Assembly: GCF_014652315.1 (NCBI RefSeq)
Contig: NZ_BMYO01000007.1
Location: 124,001-188,000 of the forward strand
From: Jeongeupia chitinilytica
GTDB lineage: Bacteria; Pseudomonadota; Gammaproteobacteria; Burkholderiales; Chitinibacteraceae
Length of the DNA stretch: 64,000 nt
Direction: 5' to 3'
Shown here in pieces: positions 16,132-24,639 of this stretch; positions within the stretch are counted from its first letter, which is position 1; the number at the start of each line of letters is the position of its first letter. The notes under the pieces were generated by a model that was given only the letters and a program-made list of their open reading frames with translations, was not told the DNA's origin and did not search any database. Made by a program: the position numbers and the translations under genes.

Positions 16132-16941
16132 ATGCAGAACGCTCAACCATCGCACGCCATCGGCGTATTCGATTCCGGCGTCGGCGGCCTGACCGTCGTC
16201 CGCGCGCTGATGGACCGGCTGCCGTTCGAGAACATCATCTATTTCGGCGACACCGCGCGCGTGCCCTACGGCGTGAAGTCGGTCGCCACCATCGAGCATT
16301 TCACCCAGCAGATCGCCGACTTTTTGCGCGCGCAGAACGTCAAGATGCTGATCATCGCCTGCAACACCATGGCGGCGGTGGCCGCCGACAAGGTGCGCGA
16401 GGCGTCGCCGGTGCCGGTGCTCGACGTGATCGAGGCCGGTGCGCGCGAAGCGGCCAAACGGACGAAGTCGGGCGGTATCGGCGTGATCGGCACGCCGACG
16501 ACGATCAATTCCAACGCCTACGCCCGCGCCATCCACACGCTCGAACCCAAGTACCGCGTCTACTCGCAGGCCTGTCCGCTGTTCGTGCCGCTGGTCGAGG
16601 AAGGTTGGGTCGACCACCCGGTGACCCGGATGGTGGCGCAGGAATACCTGCGGCCGGTGTTCGTCGAAAGCATCGACACGCTGGTCCTCGGCTGTACCCA
16701 TTACCCGTTGCTCAAGCCGATGCTGCTCGACGTGACCGGCAGCCGGATGGAACTGGTCGATTCGGCGCTGGCGATTGCCGATCAGGCCGCCGACCTGCTG
16801 GCCGAGCAGGGCCTGGCCAATCCGCATCGCGGCCGGCCGGACTATCGTTGCTATGTGACCGACGTGCCGGTGAAGTTCCAGACCATCGGCGAGCGTTTTC
16901 TGGGGCGGAGTCTGGGCAAGGTCGAACTCGTCAGCCTCTAG
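16132..16941 (+). CDS. murI: Glutamate racemase
   Basis: A 269-residue cofactor-independent racemase making D-glutamate for peptidoglycan. The two catalytic cysteines are Cys77 (IIACNTM) and Cys188 (LGCTHYP); the N-terminal FDSGVGGLTV with Asp14 is the substrate-binding loop. ATG 16132 follows GGGGAA. Placing it just after the 5-oxoprolinase genes is metabolically sensible, since PxpABC supplies L-glutamate (inference). Confidence 0.95.
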   Translation: MQNAQPSHAIGVFDSGVGGLTVVRALMDRLPFENIIYFGDTARVPYGVKSVATIEHFTQQIADFLRAQNVKMLIIACNTMAAVAADKVREASPVPVLDVIEAGAREAAKRTKSGGIGVIGTPTTINSNAYARAIHTLEPKYRVYSQACPLFVPLVEEGWVDHPVTRMVAQEYLRPVFVESIDTLVLGCTHYPLLKPMLLDVTGSRMELVDSALAIADQAADLLAEQGLANPHRGRPDYRCYVTDVPVKFQTIGERFLGRSLGKVELVSL

Positions 16942-17096
16942 CACGATGCAAAAAGCCCCGCCGGCTGTGCTCGCTTGCCGTATTTGCTTGTACTGTCTGC
17001 GCTTCGCACGCCTTGTCAGCGCCGTTTTATGAATCGTGCTTGCCGTGTTGTTGGTGTGGTCAGGGTGCCAACGGATCGCTTGGAGGAGTTGCATAG

Positions 17097-17492
17097 GTGC
17101 TGTACGGATTCTGCGTGCTGGTGCTGTTCCAGCTGATCGGCGAGGCCGCCTCAACCCTGCTGCACCTGCCACTGCCCGGCCCGGTGCTCGGCATGCTGCT
17201 GCTTGCCTTCTGGTGCGTCTGGCATCGTGGCGTCGATCCGCGGCTGGCACAGGTCGCACAAGGGCTGCTCGGTTACATGGGCTTGCTGTTCGTGCCGGCC
17301 GGCGTCGGGCTGATGCTGCTTGGCCCGGTGCTGCGCGATCAGGGGCTGGCGATGCTGCCGGTGCTCGTGCTGTCGCTGGTGATCACCATGGCGGTGACGG
17401 CGCTGACGATGAAGGCGATGCTGAACCGTCATCGCCGCAAGCTGCGCAACCGCGTGCTGGTGCGTCGCAAGGGGAAGGCCGATGAACGTTGA
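17097..17492 (+). CDS. CidA/LrgA family holin-like membrane protein
   Basis: A 131-residue protein with four hydrophobic segments and the family motif LPLPGPVLGMLLL (about residues 23-35), ending in a very basic tail (MLNRHRRKLRNRVLVRRKGK). LrgA/CidA proteins form small membrane oligomers linked to autolysis control and, in some bacteria, pyruvate or acetate transport. Start codon GTG 17097 is supported by GGAGGAG at 17082-17088. It overlaps the LrgB-type gene by 11 bases. The 155 bases upstream show no convincing promoter or terminator. Confidence 0.88.
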   Translation: MLYGFCVLVLFQLIGEAASTLLHLPLPGPVLGMLLLAFWCVWHRGVDPRLAQVAQGLLGYMGLLFVPAGVGLMLLGPVLRDQGLAMLPVLVLSLVITMAVTALTMKAMLNRHRRKLRNRVLVRRKGKADER

Positions 17493-18198
17493 TGCCGCCT
17501 TCGCTTCGCTCAAGGCCGCGCCGCTGTTGTGGTTGCTGGTGACCGGGCTTGCCTACCTGCTGGCCGAAAAGCTGTTCCGCAAGAGCGGCCACAATCCGCT
17601 GCTGCATCCGGTGCTGGTGGCGATTGCGCTGATCATCGTCGTCCTCAGCGTCGCCCGTGTGCCGTATCCGGACTATTTCAGTGGCGCGCGCCTGCTTCAC
17701 CTCTTGCTCGGTCCGGCGACCGTTGCGCTGGCGGTGCCGCTGTACGACAACCTGCAACGGGTGCGCTCGCTGCTCGTGCCGCTGTCGGTGTCACTGCTCG
17801 TCGGCGGTGTCACCGGCATCGTCTCGGCGCTGCTGCTGGGCAAGCTGTTCGGACTGTCGTGGCCGGTCCAGGTGTCGTTCGCACCGAAGTCGGTGACCAC
17901 GCCGATCGCGATGGCGCTGGCCGACAAGCTCGGCGGCCTCGCACCGCTGACCGCCAACCTCGTCATCATCACCGGCATCCTCGGCGCGATCATCGTCGTG
18001 CCACTGATGCGCTGGCTCAAGGTCACCGGTGAGATCGAGCAAGGGCTGGCACTCGGCGTAGCCGCCCACGGCGTCGGCACCGCGCGCGGGTTTCAGCTGT
18101 CGACGACGACCGGCGCGTTCTCCGGGCTGGCGATGGGGCTGAACGGCGTGCTGACGTCGATCGTGCTGCCGGTCATTCTGGCGTTCTGGCCGCATTAA
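17482..18198 (+). CDS. LrgB/CidB family membrane protein
   Basis: A 238-residue polytopic protein with about six membrane segments. The motifs PKSVTTPIAMAL and AAHGVGTARGFQ are diagnostic for LrgB. It is the usual partner of LrgA, and the overlap with the upstream gene supports joint function. The stop at 18198 is 5 bases from that of the convergent ybaN-like gene, with no room for a dedicated terminator. Confidence 0.92.
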   Translation: MNVDAAFASLKAAPLLWLLVTGLAYLLAEKLFRKSGHNPLLHPVLVAIALIIVVLSVARVPYPDYFSGARLLHLLLGPATVALAVPLYDNLQRVRSLLVPLSVSLLVGGVTGIVSALLLGKLFGLSWPVQVSFAPKSVTTPIAMALADKLGGLAPLTANLVIITGILGAIIVVPLMRWLKVTGEIEQGLALGVAAHGVGTARGFQLSTTTGAFSGLAMGLNGVLTSIVLPVILAFWPH

Positions 18199-18203
18199 GG
18201 GTG

Positions 18204-18557
18204 TTATTCGGGTCGTCGCCATAACCAGATCAGTACCAGCGCCATCGAAACTCCCGCAAACCACAGCGCCTGACTGCGGATCAGCAGTGTGCTGATTGCC
18301 AGACTTGCGGCCATCATGATGGTGGCTGCCCACTTGGCGCGCCGAGGGACGGCGCCGCGGGCTTCCCAGTCGGCGAGCAGCGGGCCGAAGGTCTTGTGGC
18401 GCAGCAGCCAGGCGTGCCACGCCGGTTCGCCCCGGGCGAAGCAGAAGGCGGCCAGCAGCACGAAGGGCGTCGTCGGCAGCAGCGGCAGTACTGCACCGAT
18501 AGCGCCGAGCAGCAGCGCGAGCAGGCCGGCGATGCGCCACAGGTTGCGTCGCAGCAT
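18204..18557 (-). CDS. YbaN family membrane protein (DUF454)
   Basis: A 117-residue inner-membrane protein. It has the family pattern LLLGAIGAVLPLLPTTPFVLLAAFCFARG (residues about 15-43, described in outline), a cytoplasmic loop, then a pair of C-terminal helices. Function of DUF454 is unknown. It begins 6 bases after recG ends and is therefore probably cotranscribed with it. Confidence 0.9.
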   Translation of the reverse strand: MLRRNLWRIAGLLALLLGAIGAVLPLLPTTPFVLLAAFCFARGEPAWHAWLLRHKTFGPLLADWEARGAVPRRAKWAATIMMAASLAISTLLIRSQALWFAGVSMALVLIWLWRRPE

Positions 18558-18563
18558 CGTCGG

Positions 18564-20588
18564 TCAGACCCGTAGCAGCGCTTCGCGCCCCGGCAGCCAG
18601 CGGTCCAGATGCGGAATCGCCAGTTGCGGCTCGGTCGCGAGGATGTTCTCGGCGACGTCGCGTGCGGCGTCCAGCAGGTCGGCATCCTTTTCCAGATCGG
18701 CGAAGCGCAGCATCGGCACGCCGGACTGGCGCACGCCGGCCAGCTCACCGGGGCCGCGGATCTGCAGGTCCTGACGGGCGATCTCGAAACCGTCGGTGGA
18801 CTCGTAGATGACCTTGAGCCGCGCCTTGGCCGTCTCGCCCAGCGGGCCGGTATACAGCAGGATGCACAGGCTGGCGTGCGCACCACGGCCGACGCGGCCG
18901 CGCAACTGGTGCAGCTGCGCCAATCCCATCCGTTCGGCGTGCTCGATCACCATCAGGCTGGCGTTGGGGACGTCGACGCCGACTTCGATCACTGTCGTCG
19001 CGACCAGCACCTGAATCTCGTTGCGCTTGAACGCGTCCATCATCGCGGCCTTCTCGGCCGGCTTCATCTTGCCGTGGACAAGGCCGATGGCGATGCCTTC
19101 GAGCTCCTCGGTCAGCTGCGCGTGGGTGTCGACGGCAGTCTGCAACTGCAGCGCTTCGGATTCCTCGATCAGCGGGCAGACCCAGTACACCTGCCGGCCT
19201 TCGAGCACCTTGCTGGCGATGCGCTCGATGATCTCGTCGCGGCGCGCGTCCGAGACGAGCTTGGTGACGATGGGCGTACGGCCCGGCGGCAGTTCGTCGA
19301 TCACGCTGACGTCGAGGTCGGCGTAGAAGCTCATCGCCAGCGTGCGCGGGATCGGCGTTGCCGACATCATCAGCTGGTGCGGGCTGCCGCCTTTCTCGCG
19401 CAGCGCCAGCCGCTGGGCAACGCCGAAGCGGTGCTGCTCGTCGACGATGGCGAGGCCGAGGTTCTTGAATTCGACCGTGCCCTGAAAGATCGCATGCGTG
19501 CCGACGACCATCTGCGCACTGCCGAGCGCGGCGTCCTCGAGTGCGCTGCGCTTGGCCTTGGCCTTGAGGCTGCCGGTCAGCCAGGCGACCTTGACGCCGA
19601 GCGGCTCGAGCCACTGGACGAACTTGGCGTAGTGCTGTTCGGCGAGGATTTCGGTCGGCGCGAGCATCGCGACCTGATAACCGGCCTCGATCGCGTGGCA
19701 GGCGGCGATCGCGGCGACGATGGTCTTGCCGGCGCCGACGTCGCCCTGCAGCAGCCGCTGCATCGGATGGCGCTGGCCGAGGTCTTTGGCGATATCGAGC
19801 AGCACGCGGTTCTGGGCTTTGGTCAGCCCGAACGGCAGGCTGGCGACGAGCTGCGCGGCCAGCCGGCCCGGCGGCGCGATCACCGGGGCGGTGCGCTCGC
19901 GCCGGATCGCCCGCGCCATGCGCAGCGACAGCTGCTGGGCGAGCAGCTCGTCGAACTTGATCCGCCGCCACGTCGGGTGGATGCGTTCGATCAGCTGGAC
20001 GCGGGCGACGTCGGGCGGCGGGTTGTGCAGGAAGCGGACCGATTCGGCGAAATCGGGAAAACCGAAATCGTGGCGCACCGCCGCCGGCAGGGTGTCGGTC
20101 AGCGGCTCGTCCTTCAGCGCCTTGGCGATCAGCCGGGAGAGCTGGGCCTGTGACAGGTTGGCGGTGGTCGGGTAGATCGGTGTCAGGCTGTCGTTGAGCG
20201 TGTCGTTGTCCGACAGCGTCTTGACCTTGGGGTGGACCATTTCGTCGCCCCAGAAGCCGTGGCGGATCTCGCCGTACAGCCGCACCCGCTTGCCGACGGC
20301 AAGCTGCTGGGCTTGGTTCGGGTAGAAATGGATCAGCCGCACGACCAGCGTACCGCTGGCGTCGCGCACGCGGGCGACGAGCTGTTTCTTCGGCCGGAAT
20401 GTGGTCTCGCAACCGGTGACTTCGCCTTCGACCAGCGCGGCGGTGCCGACCGGCGCTTCGGCGATCGGGTAGAGCTGGGTTTCGTCTTCGTAGCGCGTCG
20501 GCAGGTGCAGCACCAGATCGAAGGCGCGGCTGATGCCGAGCTTCAACAGACGGGTGCGCAGGCCGGGCTGGAGTTGGGCAAGGTCCAT
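18564..20588 (-). CDS. recG: ATP-dependent DNA helicase RecG
   Basis: A 674-residue SF2 helicase that remodels stalled replication forks. The N-terminal wedge/OB domain (LPTRYEDET near residue 30) is followed by the helicase core: Walker A GDVGAGKTIVA (about residue 285), the DEQH box with RFGVAQR (about 384), SATPIPRTLAMS, and helicase C-terminal motifs including HGKMKPAEK and QLRGRVGRG. I chose ATG 20588 (MDLAQLQPG); the open frame extends much further upstream, but 674 residues fits the family. Confidence 0.95.
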   Translation of the reverse strand: MDLAQLQPGLRTRLLKLGISRAFDLVLHLPTRYEDETQLYPIAEAPVGTAALVEGEVTGCETTFRPKKQLVARVRDASGTLVVRLIHFYPNQAQQLAVGKRVRLYGEIRHGFWGDEMVHPKVKTLSDNDTLNDSLTPIYPTTANLSQAQLSRLIAKALKDEPLTDTLPAAVRHDFGFPDFAESVRFLHNPPPDVARVQLIERIHPTWRRIKFDELLAQQLSLRMARAIRRERTAPVIAPPGRLAAQLVASLPFGLTKAQNRVLLDIAKDLGQRHPMQRLLQGDVGAGKTIVAAIAACHAIEAGYQVAMLAPTEILAEQHYAKFVQWLEPLGVKVAWLTGSLKAKAKRSALEDAALGSAQMVVGTHAIFQGTVEFKNLGLAIVDEQHRFGVAQRLALREKGGSPHQLMMSATPIPRTLAMSFYADLDVSVIDELPPGRTPIVTKLVSDARRDEIIERIASKVLEGRQVYWVCPLIEESEALQLQTAVDTHAQLTEELEGIAIGLVHGKMKPAEKAAMMDAFKRNEIQVLVATTVIEVGVDVPNASLMVIEHAERMGLAQLHQLRGRVGRGAHASLCILLYTGPLGETAKARLKVIYESTDGFEIARQDLQIRGPGELAGVRQSGVPMLRFADLEKDADLLDAARDVAENILATEPQLAIPHLDRWLPGREALLRV

Positions 20589-20712
20589 CAGGCTAGAACG
20601 ATTGTTCTGTTGCCTTGGACTGTAGCGGATTTGGCCGGTTTTGGCGAGGCGGGGGCGCCGGCTCAAGATTTGCCGCGGATTGCCGATGGCATGGAAAACA
20701 GCGGAGTCCGCC

Positions 20713-21054
20713 ATGTCGACCATTTCGGTCCCGAGTCTCGGGACCAGTACACAGCCTGTTGCCGGCGGCGGCAACATCAACGAGCAGATCGAGCGGGTCA
20801 AGGAGAAAATCCAGGACACGCAGGACCAGATCAGCAAGCTTGCGCACGACGATTCGCTCGGACCGAAAGAGAAGAAGGAAATCCAGCAGCTGTTGCAGGC
20901 CCAGCTGGCGATGCTGCAGGAGCGTTTGCGCCAGCTGATCGAGCAACGCAGCGAGCGCAGCGACAAACATGCGCCGGCGCGGGCAAGGCTGGATGCCAAT
21001 CCGGTGAGTGAAGCGCTGCAGGTCGTGACCGGTTCGGTGGACGTGAAGGTCTGA
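20713..21054 (+). CDS. FlxA-like coiled-coil protein
   Basis: A 113-residue protein with a Ser/Gly-rich start, then a Gln/Glu/Lys-rich helix (EQIERVKEKIQDTQDQISKL and further to about residue 80) predicted to be a coiled coil. This matches the FlxA-like family; E. coli flxA is controlled by the flagellar sigma factor, but its role is unknown. No flagellar genes are in the window. ATG 20713 is preceded by GGAG at 20702-20705. It is divergent from recG across a 124-base gap. Confidence 0.75.
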   Translation: MSTISVPSLGTSTQPVAGGGNINEQIERVKEKIQDTQDQISKLAHDDSLGPKEKKEIQQLLQAQLAMLQERLRQLIEQRSERSDKHAPARARLDANPVSEALQVVTGSVDVKV

Positions 21055-21134
21055 ACGGTCGCGGCCGGTCCCGGCCGCGCGGCAGCGTCGATCGATGCAT
21101 CGTCACTGCCGTGGGCCGCGGAATTGAACGGACC

Positions 21135-21713
21135 TTATTCCTGGGTCTGTCGGGCGATCCGGACCAGCGCGTGGGCAACTTTCTCGACGCCGGCCTGTGT
21201 CCGGGCCTCGACCAGCGCGCCACCTTCGCCGAAGGCCTGACCGGCGCCGCCGACGGCCTGCTGCTGCGGAATCACCAGAAAGCCGAGGTTGGTCAGGTAC
21301 TGGCGGCTGGCGATCAGCGAGCGCAGCCCGCCCAGCGCGCCCGGCGACGCCGACAGCAGCCCGGCAACCTTGCCTTCGAGAAAGCGCAGCCCGGACTGGC
21401 CGCTGGCATCGGCACGGCTGACCCAGTCGAGCGTGTTCTTCAAGAGCGGCGGGAACATGCCGTTGTATTCGGGCGTCGACAGCAGCAGGCCGTGGTGGGC
21501 GGCAAACTGCTGCTGCAGCCGTGCCGCGGCTTCGGGCAGGCCGTCGCGGGCTTCGAGATCGCCGTTGTACAGCGGCAGTTCGTAGTCGAGCAGGTCGATC
21601 AGCGTGACCTCGGCACCGGCGTCGCGCGCGGCCTGGGCGCCGACGGCGATCAGCTTGCTGTTGAACGAGGCGACGCGGGTACTGGCGGAAAAAGCGAGCA
21701 GGCGAACCGTCAT
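21135..21713 (-). CDS. NADPH-dependent FMN reductase family protein (ChrR/SsuE-like)
   Basis: A 192-residue flavodoxin-like reductase. The FMN phosphate loop is FSASTRVASFNSKL (residues 8-21) and the family signature LLSTPEYNGMFPPLLKNTLDWVSR follows at about 77-100. Such enzymes reduce quinones, chromate or supply reduced flavin. Its ATG overlaps the stop of the OsmC gene (ATGA), so it is the last gene of a pirin-OsmC-reductase operon, which suggests a role in oxidative or electrophile stress (inference). Confidence 0.9.
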   Translation of the reverse strand: MTVRLLAFSASTRVASFNSKLIAVGAQAARDAGAEVTLIDLLDYELPLYNGDLEARDGLPEAAARLQQQFAAHHGLLLSTPEYNGMFPPLLKNTLDWVSRADASGQSGLRFLEGKVAGLLSASPGALGGLRSLIASRQYLTNLGFLVIPQQQAVGGAGQAFGEGGALVEARTQAGVEKVAHALVRIARQTQE

Positions 21714-22120
21714 GGGGACTCCGTGAGTGTGGTGGCCACTGCGACCGGGCCGGTCAGCAGTTTGTGGATCGGACAGGCGTTGGCGATCTCGAGCAGGCGG
21801 GCGCGCTGGTCGGCATCGAGCGCACCGACGAACTCGACCTGCCGGTCGATTTTGGCATCGCCATCCTTGTGGTCGGGCGCATAGGCGAGCCGGACCCGGA
21901 CGTCGTCGAGCGGCCAGCCCTTGCGTGCTGCGTACATCTTCAGCGTGATCGCGGTGCAGGTGCCGAGCGCGGCCAGCAGCTGCGCGTGCGGATCGGGGCC
22001 GGCATCCATGCCGCCCGATTCGCGGCCGACATCACCGAACCAATCGTGGCGGCCGTCGGTGAGCAGCGTGCGGAACGGTTCGCCCGACAGGTGTGCGTTG
22101 ACGATATCGTGCGCCATCAT
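21710..22120 (-). CDS. OsmC/Ohr-family peroxiredoxin-like protein
   Basis: A 136-residue OsmC-type protein. The two redox cysteines are in LLAALGTCTAITLKMYA and NACPIHKLL, as in the OsmC/YhfA group that reduces organic hydroperoxides. ATG 22120 (a second ATG is at 22117) overlaps the pirin stop. It sits between pirin and the FMN reductase in one operon. Confidence 0.9.
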   Translation of the reverse strand: MMAHDIVNAHLSGEPFRTLLTDGRHDWFGDVGRESGGMDAGPDPHAQLLAALGTCTAITLKMYAARKGWPLDDVRVRLAYAPDHKDGDAKIDRQVEFVGALDADQRARLLEIANACPIHKLLTGPVAVATTLTESP

Positions 22121-23052
22121 TCCCCCCTGAGTTTCGGCACGGCCGGCGCCGGCAGACGGTCGCCGTCGTAGCCGTGAACCTCGCCGAAGCGCGCGTCACC
22201 GGCGTTCCATTCGTCCGTCGCCTCGCGGATGTCGGCGCCGTTGCGGCCGACGAAGTTCCAGTACAGGATGCGCTCGGACTTGAACGGCTCGCCACCGACG
22301 ATGAGGATGCGTGTCGCGGCATCGGTTTCGACCTGCAATGCATCGTGGCCACAGCCGAAGTACAGGCATTCGCCCGGCACCAGCGTCTCGCCGTTCAGCC
22401 GGGCTTCGCCGACCAGCACGATGGCGCCGTACTCGAAGTCGCGGCGCAGCGGCAGCGTCGTCGCGGCGGCGCTGGCGGCGTTGAGGTCGAGCCCCAGCAG
22501 CGGCGTATAGACGCGCGCCGGCGACACGTGTCCCATGAATTCGCCGGCCAGTACGGTGACCCGGTAGCCGCCGTCGTCGAATTCCGGCAGCGACGGGTAA
22601 TGCTCGAATGCCGGCGGCCGCTCGAACTGCTCGTCCGGCAGCGCGATCCACAGCTGGGCGCCATGCATGATGGCGCTGTGGTTCGGCGGTGATTCTTCCG
22701 AATGCGAAATGCCGTGGCCGGCGGTCATCAGGTTGACTTGGCCGGGGCGGATCAATTGTTCGAAGCCGAGGCTGTCACGGTGGTAGACCTCGCCCTCCAG
22801 CAGCCACGAAAAGGTCTGCAGCCCGATGTGCGGGTGCGGGCCGACGCGCATGCCCTTGCCGGCACCGATGTCGACCGGGCCGAAATGGTCGAGGAAGCAC
22901 CACGCGCCGATCATCCGGCGTTCGCGGTTGGGCAGGGCGCGGCGGATCTGCATGCCTTCGCCGAGCACGGCATTGTGCGCGGCAAAGCGCTGCACGAAGG
23001 GTGGTGCCGGGCAGTCGGTCGAGATCGATACTTCGTGTTCGGTGCTGCTCAT
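22117..23052 (-). CDS. Pirin family protein (longer paralogue)
   Basis: A 311-residue bicupin. The metal ligands of the pirin N-terminal cupin are recognisable in GPHPHIGLQTFSWLLEGE and in TAGHGISHSEES (His-His-His-Glu set). Some pirins are quercetinases; others bind enzymes or regulators. ATG 23052 is preceded by AAGGAG; an upstream in-frame ATG (23109) has no such site. First gene of the pirin-OsmC-FMN reductase operon. A second, shorter pirin lies at 23470-24336. Confidence 0.9.
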   Translation of the reverse strand: MSSTEHEVSISTDCPAPPFVQRFAAHNAVLGEGMQIRRALPNRERRMIGAWCFLDHFGPVDIGAGKGMRVGPHPHIGLQTFSWLLEGEVYHRDSLGFEQLIRPGQVNLMTAGHGISHSEESPPNHSAIMHGAQLWIALPDEQFERPPAFEHYPSLPEFDDGGYRVTVLAGEFMGHVSPARVYTPLLGLDLNAASAAATTLPLRRDFEYGAIVLVGEARLNGETLVPGECLYFGCGHDALQVETDAATRILIVGGEPFKSERILYWNFVGRNGADIREATDEWNAGDARFGEVHGYDGDRLPAPAVPKLRGE

Positions 23053-23261
23053 CACGGCTCCTTGTCTGGATTGGCGCAGGGGCGCCGGTTGCCTGACTTC
23101 TTCTTTCATCGCGGCAGTCGCGGCGGATGCGAATACTTTGCGGCGAGCGCGGTGGTAAGGGAAGCCCGCAGTTAGGATTTATCGCAGTATTGCCCACAAA
23201 GATGGCGAGCTATCGTTGCGGGCATCGATGTTTGTTGTTCATCTCGCCAAGGAATCAGGAC

Positions 23262-23459
23262 ATGTCGCATCAACCGAATGCTTATCGCTTGCTCGATCAG
23301 ATGCGCGAGCAAGGTGCCATTTCCGACGAGGTGCACGCCACCATCGCGCAACTGCTCGCACAGGAGCGTGCACAAGGCTATGCCGCCGGTGCCGATGTGA
23401 TGAGTGGGCGGTTCTCGGCAAAAATGCTGACCGCATCTGCCGAGAGCCACGCACACTGA
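23262..23459 (+). CDS. Small hypothetical protein
   Basis: A 65-residue, mostly helical, soluble protein (MSHQPNAYRLLDQMREQG...). I do not recognise a family. ATG 23262 is preceded by a purine-rich AAGGAATCAGGA. It lies alone on the + strand between two minus-strand pirin genes, 10 bases from the stop of the second. Composition and the good ribosome-binding site argue for a real gene; the function is unknown. Confidence 0.6.
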   Translation: MSHQPNAYRLLDQMREQGAISDEVHATIAQLLAQERAQGYAAGADVMSGRFSAKMLTASAESHAH

Positions 23460-23469
23460 TTTCGGGTGC

Positions 23470-24336
23470 CTAGGCCCGTTCGAAACCGTTAAGGCCTTGC
23501 TGGAAGTCGACAAAGGCCTGCTGGACCTCTTCGGCGGTGTTCATCACGAAGGGGCCGTAGCGTGCCACAGTCTCGTTCAGCGGTTTGCCGGCGACGACGA
23601 TGAAACGGACTTCCTGTTCCAGCGCGCCGACGGCGATCGTGTCGCCCTGCGTCAGCGCGGCGAGTTCACCCTGCTTCACCGGCCGCTCCTGCGGGCCGTC
23701 GACTACGCCCAGCACATTCTGATAGACGTAGATGAAGGCATGATGTTCCGCCGGCATGGCCAGATCCAGCGTCGCGCCCGCCGGCAGGGTCACGTCGAAA
23801 TAGCTCGGCTGCGTCGCCACGCCTGACACCGGGCCGGTCACGCCGCCAAACGTGCCGGCGATCACCTTGACCGAACCGCCGCCATCCAGCGCAACCTGCG
23901 GGATTTCGCTGGCGGCGAATTCCTGATAGCGCGGCGCGGTCATCTTGTCGCTGGCCGGCAGGTTCACCCACAGCTGGAAGCCCTGCAGCAGGCCGTTTTC
24001 CTGTTGCGGCATTTCCGAGTGGACGATGCCGCGCCCGGCGGTCATCCATTGCACGCTGCCCGGGCCGAGGTTGCCGGTGTTGCCCTTGTTGTCGCCGTGC
24101 TGCATCTGGCCGGCGAGCATGTAGGTCACCGTTTCGAAGCCGCGGTGCGGGTGCTCCGGAAAGCCGGCGAGGTAGTCGTCGGCGTTGTCCGAGCGGAATT
24201 CGTCGAGCAGCAGGAACGGGTCGAGCATCGGCAGGTCCTGGCTGCCGATGACGCGGTTGAGCCGGACGCCACCGCCGTCGGAGGTGGCCATGCCGCGAAC
24301 GATGCGGGCGATACGGCGATAGGAAGCGGTGGTCAT
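23470..24336 (-). CDS. Pirin family protein (YhhW-like)
   Basis: A 288-residue pirin. It has the canonical N-terminal cupin HPHRGFETVTYMLAG and TAGRGIVHSEMP, supplying the three His and one Glu metal ligands, and the usual C-terminal cupin. It is closer to the typical E. coli YhhW length than the paralogue at 22117. It is divergent from the DUF393 operon across a 303-base region that contains that operon's promoter and a palindrome. Confidence 0.92.
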   Translation of the reverse strand: MTTASYRRIARIVRGMATSDGGGVRLNRVIGSQDLPMLDPFLLLDEFRSDNADDYLAGFPEHPHRGFETVTYMLAGQMQHGDNKGNTGNLGPGSVQWMTAGRGIVHSEMPQQENGLLQGFQLWVNLPASDKMTAPRYQEFAASEIPQVALDGGGSVKVIAGTFGGVTGPVSGVATQPSYFDVTLPAGATLDLAMPAEHHAFIYVYQNVLGVVDGPQERPVKQGELAALTQGDTIAVGALEQEVRFIVVAGKPLNETVARYGPFVMNTAEEVQQAFVDFQQGLNGFERA

Positions 24337-24483
24337 GATCGGGGACTCCAGTCAGTGGTGGTGTCGCTATCATCGTACAAGCTGCCCGGAATGATAATCC
24401 ACCGGATCGGCAATTGATTGTTCCATTGACAGGACAATGAGGCGCTTGCCTGTGGCGTGCGGCGCGGCCGATATCAATCGGCC

Positions 24484-24512
24484 TTGACGTTGGCATTCGT
24501 TCGATCTTTAAT
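24484..24512 (+). promoter_or_regulatory. Candidate sigma70 promoter of the DUF393 operon
   Basis: TTGACG at 24484-24489 (5 of 6) and TTTAAT at 24507-24512 (5 of 6) have a 17-base spacer. The start of transcription would be near 24519, leaving a leader of about 120 bases before ATG 24640. The rest of the 24337-24639 gap shows nothing else I can name apart from the palindrome that follows. Confidence 0.65.
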
Positions 24513-24531
24513 TTCTGTAAATACAGAAATT
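24510..24531. promoter_or_regulatory. 22-bp perfect palindrome over the promoter (probable operator)
   Basis: AATTTCTGTA (24510-24519) and TACAGAAATT (24522-24531) are exact inverted copies around a central AA. The palindrome begins in the -10 element and covers the predicted transcription start, the classic position of a repressor site. It is strikingly AT-rich against the surrounding sequence. No regulator gene is adjacent. It is followed by TTCGGAAAT, a partial further copy. Confidence 0.75.
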
Positions 24532-24639
24532 TCGGAAATAAATGACGAATTGGCCGGTGTCACGCCACTGCTGCCTTCAGCAATTCCGCTGTGGCTGCCG
24601 GATCGGGCGGACGGGACCGGACGACGACGGAGATGCGCC

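Noticed and set aside
16941..17040. An 8-bp inverted repeat (AGCACGAT and ATCGTGCT) after murI, 85 bases apart.
   Set aside because: The arms are short and far apart, with no supporting structure or U-tract; chance is likely.
24515..24526. A LexA (SOS) box in the DUF393 promoter.
   Set aside because: The sequence is CTGT-N4-ACAG; LexA of proteobacteria needs CTGT-N8-ACAG. The downstream genes are also not SOS-like.
24457..24639. An N-terminal extension of the DUF393 protein or a small gene in this stretch.
   Set aside because: The stretch contains a promoter and palindrome, and the DUF393 fold and Shine-Dalgarno fix the start at 24640.
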